A stretch of DNA of 64,000 nt, taken from CBDBGD01 sp965205235 (GTDB lineage Bacteria > Chloroflexota > Dehalococcoidia > Lucifugimonadales > UBA1127). The notes beneath the pieces are model-generated. The model searched no databases, had not been told where the DNA came from, and saw only the letters and a list, made by a program, of their open reading frames with translations. A program made the position numbers and the translations under genes. The first letter of the stretch is position 1. Each line of letters begins with the position of its first letter. Positions 53,758-61,760 of this stretch are shown piece after piece. Location: positions 124,001-188,000 of the forward strand of contig CBDBGD010000005.1 of the NCBI GenBank assembly GCA_965205235.1. The letters run 5' to 3'.

Positions 53758-53922
53758 TCAGGCGGCTCGGTGGACCGTGCCTGGGATGTCGGTGTGGAAG
53801 GGGGCATGTGCGGGCACGTCCTGGATCAGGCCGCACTGGAAGCAGTGGCGGTACGAGCCGTACTTGTCCCGCTGCATGTGCATGTCTCCACGGCACTTTG
53901 GACAGGTCTTGAAGTAGATCAT
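53758..53922 (-). CDS. Small zinc-ribbon protein (54 residues)
   Basis: Starts MIYFKTCPKCRGDMHMQRDK at ATG 53922, six bases after GGGAGG, and ends at TGA 53758-53760. Two CxxC pairs, CPKC (7-10) and CFQC (27-30), make a classical zinc ribbon; the rest is a short polar tail (PAHAPFHTDIPGTVHRAA). Ribbons of this type are found in small transcription- or ribosome-linked proteins; the function is unknown. It is divergent from hspR, sharing a 185-nt gap that contains palindromes. Confidence 0.8.
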   Translation of the reverse strand: MIYFKTCPKCRGDMHMQRDKYGSYRHCFQCGLIQDVPAHAPFHTDIPGTVHRAA

Positions 53923-54050
53923 GGCGTACCTCCCTTCCGGTGGAGAGTCCCTTCCTGGAGGGCCCTCCGGTTGCTGTTATGGTAGTAACGCAACGAAACG
54001 GTATTGGGATAGCACCGGTGTTGCGTCTGCCACGGGATACAGTGTAGATA

Positions 54051-54079
54051 TTGACATGGACCGTGTCAAGTTGTAGCAT
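54051..54079 (+). promoter_or_regulatory. HAIR-like operator overlapping the promoter of hspR-grpE-dnaK
   Basis: TTGACA (54051-54056), 7-bp spacer, TGTCAA (54064-54069), then G: resembles HAIR (CTTGAGT-N7-ACTCAAG), the HspR site. The left arm is also the -35; TAGCAT (54074-54079) is the -10 at 17 bp. HspR bound here would block its own operon. Upstream, 53988-53994 ACGCAAC and 54020-54026 GTTGCGT form another inverted repeat. Confidence 0.7.
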
Positions 54080-54107
54080 ACCGATACAGGCAAGGAGGAG
54101 ACCTACC

Positions 54108-54614
54108 GTGCGACCGCGCCGGACAACACGTCGGCTGAGCTCTCTGTCGATCACTACCCGCGTGACGCAGCGACGGGAACAGGGGGATCCTGGGACCATT
54201 GCGTCCCGGCAGTCGCAGCGCGGCGTGTACATCATCAGCGTGGCCGCCCGCCTGCTGGCGATGCATCCCCAAACGCTTCGCAAGTACGAACGGCTGGGTC
54301 TGGTACGCCCCTCCCGCACGGAGGGCATGCTGCGGCTGTACTCGGAGGAAGACCTGGCGCGACTGCGGATGATCCGGTTCCTGGTGGAGGAGCAGCGGAT
54401 GAACCTGGCGGGCGTTGAGATGGCGCTTCGCATGGTCAACCAGCTGCAGGGCGTGCAGCGGCTGCTCGCCAGCTTGCAGGACGACCGCAAGGAGATGCGA
54501 GAGCCTATCCAGCGGCACCTGGAGAGCATGCTGGAGATGCTTCACTTCTCGGGTATGGGTGAGGCATCGCTGCCGCCGTCCCGGAGCGCCGAGAGCAGAG
54601 AGCGGGACACGTAG
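54108..54614 (+). CDS. hspR: HspR-type MerR-family heat-shock repressor
   Basis: 168 residues from GTG 54108, seven bases after AAGGAGGAG. The MerR helix-turn-helix VYIISVAARLLAMHPQTLRK (start of the DNA-binding part), YERLGLVRPSRTEGMLRLYS and DLARLRMIRFLVEE match HspR. A coiled dimer region and Glu/Arg-rich tail follow. The first ~38 residues (RRTTRRLSSLSITT...) are an unusual basic extension. HspR represses dnaK operons with DnaK as co-repressor; it is first in this operon and probably binds the site at 54051-54070. Confidence 0.85.
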   Translation: MRPRRTTRRLSSLSITTRVTQRREQGDPGTIASRQSQRGVYIISVAARLLAMHPQTLRKYERLGLVRPSRTEGMLRLYSEEDLARLRMIRFLVEEQRMNLAGVEMALRMVNQLQGVQRLLASLQDDRKEMREPIQRHLESMLEMLHFSGMGEASLPPSRSAESRERDT

Positions 54615-54641
54615 CGTCGCAGTCGAAGGCAAGGAGAGACG

Positions 54642-55253
54642 ATGCCCATGGAGGAGCGAAACGATCCGTCCCGGCCGAGAGAGAACGCCGAGTCCGCCCC
54701 TGGACTTCCGCCGGGGCCGGAGCTGACCGAGGAGGAGCGGCTGCGGGCGGAGCTGGAGGAGGCCGAACGGGAGCGCGGGCAGTTCAGAGCTCTGGCCCAG
54801 CGAGTTCAGGCCGACTTCGTCAACTACCGGCGCCGCGTTGAGGAGGAACAGCAGGAGTTCCAACGGGGCGCGGCTGCACAGCTCATCCTGAAGTTGCTGC
54901 CTGTTCTGGACGACCTGGAGCGCGCCCTGGTCCAGACACCGGGGGACGCATCCCCGTCCAAGGACGGATGGTTGGAGGGCGTTCGACTGGTCGTCCGCAA
55001 GTTCCATGCGGTCATGGAGGAGGCGGGAGTGCAGCGCATCGAGGTTGCCGACCGAGCCTTCGACCCGTGGGAGCACGAGGCCGTTGCCTTCCAGGAGACC
55101 GAGGAGCACCCGGCGGGGCACATCCTGGGCCTGGTACGGGAGGGCTACAAGCTTCACGGCAGAGTGCTCCGGGCCGCCCAGGTGATGGTTGCGAGAGCAC
55201 CCCAGGGAGATGCCTCTTCTGAGACGCCGAAACCAACAGAAAACGAGGTCTAG
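54642..55253 (+). CDS. grpE: Nucleotide exchange factor GrpE
   Basis: 203 residues, AAGGAGAG upstream. A charged coiled coil (~28-80, EERLRAELEEAERERGQFRA) is followed by DFVNYRRRVEEEQQEFQRGA, PVLDDLERALVQ, VEVADRAFDPWEHEAV-type beta-head (here IEVADRAFDPWEHEAVAFQE) and LREGYKLHGRVLR-like end (VREGYKLHGRVLRAAQVMVA). GrpE releases ADP from DnaK. Second gene of the hspR operon. Confidence 0.93.
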   Translation: MPMEERNDPSRPRENAESAPGLPPGPELTEEERLRAELEEAERERGQFRALAQRVQADFVNYRRRVEEEQQEFQRGAAAQLILKLLPVLDDLERALVQTPGDASPSKDGWLEGVRLVVRKFHAVMEEAGVQRIEVADRAFDPWEHEAVAFQETEEHPAGHILGLVREGYKLHGRVLRAAQVMVARAPQGDASSETPKPTENEV

Positions 55254-55285
55254 GGACCTGCGCCAAGAGAAGGAGGAATAGTCGA

Positions 55286-57214
55286 ATGCCAAAGGTCGTG
55301 GGAATTGATCTGGGCACCACCAACTCGGTGGTCGCCGTCGTGGAGGGGGGCCAGCCCTCGGTGCTGGAGAACGCCGAAGGGTCCCGCCTGACGCCGTCCG
55401 TGGTGGGTGTGAACCCCAAGTCGGGCGAGCGGTACGTGGGCCTGGCGGCCAAGCGGCAGGCGGTGGTGAACCCGGAGCAGACCGTCTTCTCCATCAAGCG
55501 GCTCATGGGTCGCAGGTTCGAGGATGCCACGGTGAAGCAGGACGTCGCGAGGCTGCCCTACGCCATCGAACAGGCCTCGAACGGCGATGCGCACGTGCGC
55601 ATGGGCGACAAGGCCTACTCGCCGCAAGAGGTATCGGCGATGGTGCTGCAGAAGCTCAAGGTGGACGCCGAGGCGAAGCTGGGAGACAAGGTGAACCAGG
55701 CCGTCATCACCGTCCCCGCCTACTTCAACGACGCGCAGCGCCAGGCGACAAAGGACGCCGGGCGCATCGCCGGCCTGGAGGTGCTGCGCATCATCAACGA
55801 GCCCACGGCCGCCTCTCTAGCCTACGGGCTGGAGAAGAAGACGGAGGCCACCATCGCGGTCTTCGACCTGGGGGGCGGGACCTTCGACATCACGATCCTG
55901 CGGCTCGGCGAAGGGGTCTTCGAGGTGCTGTCAACCTCGGGCGACACGCACCTGGGCGGCGACGACTTTGACCAGAGGGTGATGGAGTGGCTGGTGGAGG
56001 AGTTTCGTCAGGAGACGGGCGTGGACCTGAACCAGGACCGCATGGCCCTGCAGCGGCTGCGGGAGGCGGCGGAGAAGGCCAAAGTTGAGCTGTCCTCGGT
56101 CACGCAGACAGAGATCAACCTGCCGTTTATCTCAGCGGACCACACGGGGCCCAAGCACCTGGTGCGGACGCTGGCCCGGGCGAAGCTGGAGCAGCTCACC
56201 GACACGCTTCTCCAGCGGGTGGAGGGGCCGTGCCGGCAGGCGCTCAAGGACGCCGAGGTGGCGGCGGACAAGGTGGACGACGTGATCCTGGTGGGCGGTA
56301 TGACCCGCATGCCGGCGGTGCTCGAAAAGGTCAAGGCGCTGTTCGGGCAGGAGCCGACGCGCTCCGTGAACCCCGACGAGGCCGTGGCCATCGGCGCGGC
56401 GCTGCAAGCGGCGGTGCTGACCGGCGACGTTCGGGACATCCTGTTGCTGGACGTTACGCCGCTGACACTGGGGTTGGAGACGCTGGGCGGGGTCATGACC
56501 TCCCTCATCGACCGGAACACGACCATCCCCACGTCCAAGTCGCAGGTGTTCACGACGGCTGACGACAACCAGGGAAGCGTCGAGATCCACGTGCTCCAGG
56601 GTGAGCGCCCGATGGCTGCCGACAACAAGTCGATCGGCCGGTTCATCCTGGACGGCATTCTGCCGGCGCCTCGGGGCATTCCCAAGGTCGAGGTGACGTT
56701 CGACATCGACGCGAACGGCATACTCAGCGTGCAGGCCAAGGATCAGGCCACCGGGCGGGAGCAGAAGATCGTCATCCAGGCAAGCTCCGGCCTCTCGCAG
56801 GATGAGATCGACCAGCTTGTGAAGGACGCGGAGGAGCACGCGGAGCAGGACCGGCGCCAGAGGGAAGAGGTGGAGCTGCGGAACAGCGCGGACCAGCTGG
56901 CGTACGGCGCGGAGAAGATGCTCCGAGACAACGCCGACAAGATCCCCGAGGAGCTCAGCACGGAGATCCAGGGGAAGGTGGACGCTCTTCGGGAAGCCCA
57001 CAAGACCGGGGACATGGCCCTGATCCAGTCGCGCATGGAGGAGCTGAGCGCCGCCATGCAGCAGATGGGCGCCCACGTGTACCAGACCACCGGAGCGGAC
57101 GGCGCATCGGAGGAGGGGCCCGCACCCGACGGGTCGTCAGAGGGCCAGACCGACGGCGTCGAAGGGACCGTGGAGGGCGAGTTCCGGGAGGTGAAGGAGG
57201 ACGGCGACAAGTAG
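55286..57214 (+). CDS. dnaK: Chaperone DnaK (Hsp70)
   Basis: 642 residues, AAGGAGGAA upstream. KVVGIDLGTTNSVVAVVEGG, VITVPAYFNDAQRQATKDAG, AVFDLGGGTFDITILRLGEG and ILVGGMTRMPAVLEKVKALF are the ATPase motifs. The peptide-binding domain starts at LLLDVTPLTLGLETLGGVMT, and the C-terminal lid is followed by an acidic tail. No dnaJ follows; it would have to be elsewhere. Last gene of the hspR-grpE-dnaK operon, ended by the hairpin at 57241. Confidence 0.97.
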   Translation: MPKVVGIDLGTTNSVVAVVEGGQPSVLENAEGSRLTPSVVGVNPKSGERYVGLAAKRQAVVNPEQTVFSIKRLMGRRFEDATVKQDVARLPYAIEQASNGDAHVRMGDKAYSPQEVSAMVLQKLKVDAEAKLGDKVNQAVITVPAYFNDAQRQATKDAGRIAGLEVLRIINEPTAASLAYGLEKKTEATIAVFDLGGGTFDITILRLGEGVFEVLSTSGDTHLGGDDFDQRVMEWLVEEFRQETGVDLNQDRMALQRLREAAEKAKVELSSVTQTEINLPFISADHTGPKHLVRTLARAKLEQLTDTLLQRVEGPCRQALKDAEVAADKVDDVILVGGMTRMPAVLEKVKALFGQEPTRSVNPDEAVAIGAALQAAVLTGDVRDILLLDVTPLTLGLETLGGVMTSLIDRNTTIPTSKSQVFTTADDNQGSVEIHVLQGERPMAADNKSIGRFILDGILPAPRGIPKVEVTFDIDANGILSVQAKDQATGREQKIVIQASSGLSQDEIDQLVKDAEEHAEQDRRQREEVELRNSADQLAYGAEKMLRDNADKIPEELSTEIQGKVDALREAHKTGDMALIQSRMEELSAAMQQMGAHVYQTTGADGASEEGPAPDGSSEGQTDGVEGTVEGEFREVKEDGDK

Positions 57215-57240
57215 CTCCGCGGAGGATGGAGTGCGCTGAG

Positions 57241-57266
57241 GGGGCGGGCGTTCAGCCCGCCCCTTT
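57241..57266. terminator. Terminator hairpin after dnaK
   Basis: GGGGCGGGC (57241-57249), 5-nt loop, GCCCGCCCC (57255-57263), then TTT. Lies 26 nt after the dnaK stop and 10 nt before the end of the opposing PAC2 gene. Confidence 0.8.
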
Positions 57267-57276
57267 CCGCGAGGCA

Positions 57277-58200
57277 CTACGCCTCCGGCTCGTCGCCCCT
57301 GGGAGGCGTTGCGGGCCCGCCGCCTCGCTGCTGTTGCAGGAAGTCCTCCAGGTCCTTGATGACCACGTCGGGCTCAGGCAGCTCTTCCTGCGGCCCCTCC
57401 GGGCCGCGGCCCCTGGCCCTGTCGTAGCGATCCTCGAGCTTTTGGACGTGGCTCTGCCACTCGGGGTTCTGCGACAGCGCTCGTGTGACCTGATCCTCAA
57501 AGGCCAGGCTCGCGCCGGACAGGTCGGAGAGGTCTACGTCAAGGTCCAGGACCTGGAGGAGGCGTTTCAGCAGGGTGTAGCTCGCCTTGGGATTGGGCGA
57601 GGCCTGGAGGTAGTGGGGCGAGTGGACCCACATGCTCGCGAAGCTGAGACCCTGTTGGGCGCAGGCTTCCATGAGCACGGAGGGGACTCCCGTGGGGCCC
57701 TGATACCGGGAGCCTGCAATGCCAAGCTCCGCGAAGAGCTCTCGGACTTGCGGGTCGGTGGCGAGGCCGGTGATGCCGGGCTCGCGGGTGTGTGGCGTCG
57801 CGTCGAGCAGGCTGCCGAGGACCACCATGCGGGCGACGTCGCAGGTGTGGGCGACTTCCATAATGGCCCGTGCGTAGGTGTTCCACTTCAGGTTGGGCTC
57901 CGCTCCCACGAGAAAGACCATGTCCCTGGAGCTGGCCTCATCATGCCAGGAGTAGAAGGTGTTGGAGGGCCAACGCAGGCGGCGTGTGCCGTCCTGGTCC
58001 AAGCGCACGCGGGGGCGCACCCGGCTGAAGACGTAGAACTCCTCCGGCTCCACCTCGGCGAACTTCTGGGCGGAGATCTTGCGGATGAGATAGCGCAGGG
58101 AGCGGGAGGCGGCCTCCTGGGCGTCCGGCCACCCGCTGAAAGCCGCAACCAACGTGGACCCCTGGAGGTTGGGCTGGCGGTGGAAGACCAAATGTGACAT
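57277..58200 (-). CDS. PAC2-family protein
   Basis: 307 residues from ATG 58200. PAC2 (proteasome-assembly-chaperone-like) pattern: LVAAFSGWPDAQEAASRSLR, EEFYVFSRVRPRVRLDQDGT, FLVGAEPNLKWNTYARAIME, RMVVLGSLLDATPHTREPGI, GPTGVPSVLMEACAQQGLSF and MWVHSPHYLQASPNPKASYT. In bacteria the function is unknown; archaeal and eukaryotic relatives help proteasome assembly, but no proteasome genes are in the window. The C-terminus is Glu/Gln-rich. Confidence 0.87.
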   Translation of the reverse strand: MSHLVFHRQPNLQGSTLVAAFSGWPDAQEAASRSLRYLIRKISAQKFAEVEPEEFYVFSRVRPRVRLDQDGTRRLRWPSNTFYSWHDEASSRDMVFLVGAEPNLKWNTYARAIMEVAHTCDVARMVVLGSLLDATPHTREPGITGLATDPQVRELFAELGIAGSRYQGPTGVPSVLMEACAQQGLSFASMWVHSPHYLQASPNPKASYTLLKRLLQVLDLDVDLSDLSGASLAFEDQVTRALSQNPEWQSHVQKLEDRYDRARGRGPEGPQEELPEPDVVIKDLEDFLQQQRGGGPATPPRGDEPEA

Positions 58201-58284
58201 AAGAAACGTCCCAGGGCAGGATGGCCCAAGTCTACCATCGCGCAGGGACGGGAACAAGGCAGGTCGTCGACGGGTGCGGGCCGC

Positions 58285-59418
58285 TCAGGCTGAGCCGCAG
58301 AGGCCGTGGTGAGGGAAGACGATGCGCTGTAGCTGGGACACCGAGGCCTCGGCGTAGCGGCGGGCCTCCCGCCGGACCTCCGGGGCCAGGGGTGGAGGGT
58401 CGTCGGAGAGGCGGTCGATGCCGTACTGCTCCCGGAATGCGGCGGGCAGTGTCTCCGGCCACGGGTGTTCGAGCATGACGCCGTAGGCCCCAGCCCAGCC
58501 GCGGGCCACGGCGCCGAGGTTGTAGCCGCCGCCCCCAAGGGCCAGCCAGCGGCCGCGGGACAGGCGCCCCAGCTCCTCGACGATGCGGAGGTAGCCCTGC
58601 ACGGTCAGTCGCAGGTGGGTGAGCGGGTCCTGGTAGTGCGTGTCGATGCCCAGCTGGGTGACCAGGGCGTCGGCGCGGAAGGCCTCGAGCAGCGGTGGGA
58701 CCACTTCCTGGAAGGCCCAGAGGTAGACCTCGTCGTCCGTGAAGGGGTGGAGCGGGAGGTTCACCGAGTAGCCCCGTCCGCGCCCCTCACCGGCCTCGCC
58801 GACGAAACCGGTGCCGGGGAACAGGTACTCGCCCGACTCGTGGAGGGAGATGGTGAGGACCTGGTCGGTGTCGTAGAAGGCCTCCTGCACGCCGTCACCG
58901 TGGTGGCAGTCGACGTCGATGTAAGCGACCCGCCACCCCTCCTTCAGGAAGCGCTGGATGGCGATGACAGGATCGTTGAAGACGCAGAAGCCGGAGGCGT
59001 GGCCGGCCATGGCGTGGTGCAGCCCCCCGGCGAAGCTGGCCGCAGCCTCCACTGTCCCGTCGACAAGGAGCTCGGCGGCCCGCACGGATGCGCCCGTGGA
59101 GAGGAGGGCGGCGTCGTACATGCCGGGGAAGATTGGGTTGTCGCCGTAGCCGGAGAAGTTGAAGCGGGGGGCGTGTTCGAGCTGCTCGCCGCGACCGAAG
59201 GCCTCGACGGCTTCGACGTAGTCGGGGGTGTGGAAGCCCACGAGCTCGTCCGCGGTGGCCGGACGCGGTGCGACGAGGGAGGCGTTGTCGAGGTCGAAGG
59301 CGTTCAGGCTCTGGAGCAGATCGTAGGCAAGCCGGAGTCGGCGCGGGATGAGGGGGTGGTCCTGTCGGAGGACGTGTCGGGTCAGGGTGTCGTCGTAGAC
59401 GAAGGCGGCGCGTCTCAT
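58285..59418 (-). CDS. Histone deacetylase-family (AcuC-like) amidohydrolase
   Basis: 377 residues from ATG 59418, six bases after GGAGG. Zinc and catalytic motifs: AGGLHHAMAGHASGFCVFND, DVDCHHGDGVQEAFYDTD and GIDTHYQDPLTHL, with the zinc ligands and catalytic His pair; GGGGYN near the C-terminus. These arginase-fold enzymes remove acetyl groups from lysine or polyamines; AcuC of Bacillus deacetylates acetyl-CoA synthetase. Which substrate applies here is not known. Confidence 0.9.
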   Translation of the reverse strand: MRRAAFVYDDTLTRHVLRQDHPLIPRRLRLAYDLLQSLNAFDLDNASLVAPRPATADELVGFHTPDYVEAVEAFGRGEQLEHAPRFNFSGYGDNPIFPGMYDAALLSTGASVRAAELLVDGTVEAAASFAGGLHHAMAGHASGFCVFNDPVIAIQRFLKEGWRVAYIDVDCHHGDGVQEAFYDTDQVLTISLHESGEYLFPGTGFVGEAGEGRGRGYSVNLPLHPFTDDEVYLWAFQEVVPPLLEAFRADALVTQLGIDTHYQDPLTHLRLTVQGYLRIVEELGRLSRGRWLALGGGGYNLGAVARGWAGAYGVMLEHPWPETLPAAFREQYGIDRLSDDPPPLAPEVRREARRYAEASVSQLQRIVFPHHGLCGSA

Positions 59419-59447
59419 GGGCACCTCCCGATTACCTGGGCCATGGG

Positions 59448-60218
59448 CTAGACCTCAAGGGCCATGCCCTCTTCGGCGGGGGTGATCTCAGTCTGCAGGG
59501 CTCGGCTGACCTCGGCCAGTTCGTCGCGGATTTCCGTCTCGCATTCCGGGTTGAGGTGCACCGCGAGGATGGGGGGCAGCGCGCCCTTCTGCGCACGGTA
59601 CGCCTCAAGCTCGCGGCGGAGCAACGCGGGCGTGAGGTGCCTTCCCATCGCTCGCTGCTCCATACGGTTGGGCCAGGTCACCTCGATCGCCATGAGGTGC
59701 GGGTCCAGGGTCTCCCAGGCGCGGGAGAGCCCGGCGGTGGTGTCGCCGGAGTAGAAGACGCGGCGGCCGTCTGGCGACTCGACCTGGTACCCGAGCGCGG
59801 GCGCGCCGTGCGGCACCGACACGGGGAGCACGCGATAGCCCGATACTTGCTCCTCGACCATCGGCCAAGCGGTGCGAAGCCGGAGCCGCGGGGCTTCCGG
59901 GGTTGGGCGCCGGGTGAAGGAGGGGTAGAGGGCGCCGTCCATAAGGCGGTCCTGGAGGTGGAGGATGGCGTCGTCCGGGGCGTAGACGGGGAGGGTGGCG
60001 CCGCAGTCGAGAGTGTTCAAGGCCAGGATAGGCAAGTCGCGAATGTGGTCGTAGTGGCGGTGGGTGAGGAGGAGGACTTCGATACGGCGCTGCTCGGGCA
60101 GGGTGAGCGTGGAGGTGAGAGCGCCGGCATCGAGGGCTATCACGCCGTCGACCAGCAGAGAGACGAGGCGCGTGGTGCGGCTCTCCTGGTTGTGGGCCCC
60201 AAGGACTCGCAGTTCCAC
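59448..60218 (-). CDS. Metallo-beta-lactamase-fold hydrolase
   Basis: 256 residues from GTG 60218 (GGGAG nine bases upstream; GTG 60254 is an in-frame alternative). Core motif LLLTHRHYDHIRDLPILAL (HxHxDH), then SVPHGAPALGYQVES, FYSGDTTAGLSRAWE and ILAVHLNPECETEIRDEL. The arrangement is like class II cAMP phosphodiesterase or RNase Z-type members, with the DTT (Asp) and late His as further ligands. Substrate unknown. It ends 29 nt before the AcuC-like gene and may be its operon partner. Confidence 0.85.
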   Translation of the reverse strand: MELRVLGAHNQESRTTRLVSLLVDGVIALDAGALTSTLTLPEQRRIEVLLLTHRHYDHIRDLPILALNTLDCGATLPVYAPDDAILHLQDRLMDGALYPSFTRRPTPEAPRLRLRTAWPMVEEQVSGYRVLPVSVPHGAPALGYQVESPDGRRVFYSGDTTAGLSRAWETLDPHLMAIEVTWPNRMEQRAMGRHLTPALLRRELEAYRAQKGALPPILAVHLNPECETEIRDELAEVSRALQTEITPAEEGMALEV

Positions 60219-60322
60219 GGGCGCGGCTCCCGGCGGATGTGGGACAGGAGGCACTCGGACGCGGGCATTGTAGCACAGGCCTTCATCGGGGCCTCGGAGA
60301 GCTCCGGGACGTGTACACAGGC

Positions 60323-60352
60323 TTGACGGCGCAGAGGGTGTCCAGGTACCAT
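60323..60352 (+). promoter_or_regulatory. Promoter of the 5S rRNA gene
   Basis: TTGACG (60323-60328), 18-bp spacer, TACCAT (60347-60352); predicted start ~60360, next to the 5S 5' end. Confidence 0.7.
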
Positions 60353-60362
60353 TGATGCGTCG

Positions 60363-60482
60363 TCCCTGGGTGACCAGAGCGGGGTGGACCCACCCGTTCC
60401 CATTCCGAACACGGTAGTGAAACGCCCCAGCGCCAACGATACTGCCCTGTTCGGGGTGGGAAAATAGGCCGTCGCCCGGGGG
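60363..60482 (+). rRNA. rrf: 5S ribosomal RNA
   Basis: About 120 nt. The conserved loop CCATTCCGAACACGGTAGTG lies in the middle. Terminal helix: CCCTGGGTGAC (60364-60374) pairs over 11 positions (two G-U) with GTCGCCCGGGG (60471-60481). A T-rich stretch (CTTCTTCTTTCTCC) follows as terminator. No 16S or 23S gene is adjacent, and it has its own promoter. Confidence 0.93.
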
Positions 60483-60539
60483 CTTCTTCTTTCTCCCCCT
60501 GGGCCCTATCTATGGGCAGTGAAGTTGCGCATGAAGCCC

Positions 60540-60569
60540 TTTACAGTCGTAGGTAGGCGCACCTATAAT
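60540..60569 (+). promoter_or_regulatory. Promoter of the S1-domain gene
   Basis: TTTACA (60540-60545), 18-bp spacer, TATAAT (60564-60569), 34 nt upstream of ATG 60603. Confidence 0.65.
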
Positions 60570-60602
60570 TGAACTTGAAGACTCAGACGCCGCGTGGTGC
60601 TG

Positions 60603-61730
60603 ATGACATTTCCGTCTTCGACTCAGGAGAAGCCCCCCGAACCCTCTGACATGGCTACATTGCTGGAGCAGGAGGGCGTGTGGCGGCAGATTCGCCGCGG
60701 TGAGGTGGTTGAAGGGGTGGTGATGCGCGTTGACCCGGAGGGAATCCTGGTCAACCTGGGCGGGAAGTCGGAGGGCCTGGTAGCGCAGCGCGAGATGCAG
60801 ACCCTCAGCCCGGAAGCGCGCGAGTCCCTGCAGGTAGGCGACCCCCTGACGACGTACGTCCTGCGTCCAGAGACGGAAGACGGGTCCGCCCTTCTTTCCG
60901 TGGACCGAGCCCGGCGTGAGAAGGGGTGGGTGCTGCTTCGGCAGGCCCAGGAACAAGATGAACACGTGGAAGGCGCAGTGACGGGACGCAATCGCGGCGG
61001 GCTGGTGGTGGAGGTTGAGGGCGTGGAAGGCTTTGTTCCACTCTCTCACCTGGCGCCGCCTTTCGCCGGAAGCGGCACGCCCTTCGGCGACCACGAAGTC
61101 GGAGCGAAGCTTACGCTGAAGGTCTTGGAGGTGGAGCCATCCCGCCGCCGCGCGGTTCTGTCGGAGCGGCAGGCGTGGCAGGAATGGCGAGCAGCGCAAA
61201 GAGCGCGCCTACTGGAGGAGCTGCGGGAAGGCGACGTGCGGAAAGGCCACGTCACCTCCCACAGGAACTTCGGCACTTTCGTAGATCTGGGGGGCGCGGA
61301 AGGTCTGATCCATATCTCCGAGCTGTCCTGGAAGCCAATCACCTCTCCCGACGAAGTGCTGCAGGTGGGTGAGGAGACGGAAGTGTACGTGCTCCGGGTA
61401 GACCGCGAGGCTGAGCGCATTTCGCTGAGCCTTCGCCAACTACAGCCGGGGCCGTGGCAGGACCTCGTGGCGACGCACCAGGAAGGGGACTTGGTCCGCG
61501 GGACGGTCACTCGGCTGACGCCCTTCGGGGCCTTTGCCCGCATCGAAGGGGACGTCGAGGGGTTAGTGCACATCTCGGAGATGAGTAATCGGCGCATCCA
61601 GCACCCGAAGGAAATCGTACAGGAGGGTGAGGTCCTCACGCTAAAGATCTTGCGGATTGAGCCGGAGCGGCGGCGGTTGGGGCTGAGCTTGAAGCAGGCC
61701 GTGGAAGAGGTGGGGGATTGGCCTTCGTGA
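60603..61730 (+). CDS. S1 RNA-binding domain protein (ribosomal protein S1-like, four repeats)
   Basis: 375 residues from ATG 60603 (GTG 60594 and 60597 also in frame). Four S1 OB folds: ~36-100 (GEVVEGVVMRVDPEGILVNL), ~120-185 (VEGAVTGRNRGGLVVEVEGV), ~205-275 (VRKGHVTSHRNFGTFVDLGG, GLIHISELSW) and ~290-360 (VRGTVTRLTPFGAFARIEGD, GLVHISEMSN). Repeats 3 and 4 fit the consensus best. Proteins of this layout bind mRNA on the 30S subunit. clpC follows after 30 nt. Confidence 0.88.
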   Translation: MTFPSSTQEKPPEPSDMATLLEQEGVWRQIRRGEVVEGVVMRVDPEGILVNLGGKSEGLVAQREMQTLSPEARESLQVGDPLTTYVLRPETEDGSALLSVDRARREKGWVLLRQAQEQDEHVEGAVTGRNRGGLVVEVEGVEGFVPLSHLAPPFAGSGTPFGDHEVGAKLTLKVLEVEPSRRRAVLSERQAWQEWRAAQRARLLEELREGDVRKGHVTSHRNFGTFVDLGGAEGLIHISELSWKPITSPDEVLQVGEETEVYVLRVDREAERISLSLRQLQPGPWQDLVATHQEGDLVRGTVTRLTPFGAFARIEGDVEGLVHISEMSNRRIQHPKEIVQEGEVLTLKILRIEPERRRLGLSLKQAVEEVGDWPS

Positions 61731-61760
61731 GACCAGGAGACTGCCTCTCAGGAGACGGAT

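Noticed and set aside
60483..60539. Possible 5S-S1 intergenic small RNA (CCCTGGGCCC and nearby)
   Set aside because: Only a short imperfect palindrome and no promoter of its own; better explained as 5S terminator and S1 leader.
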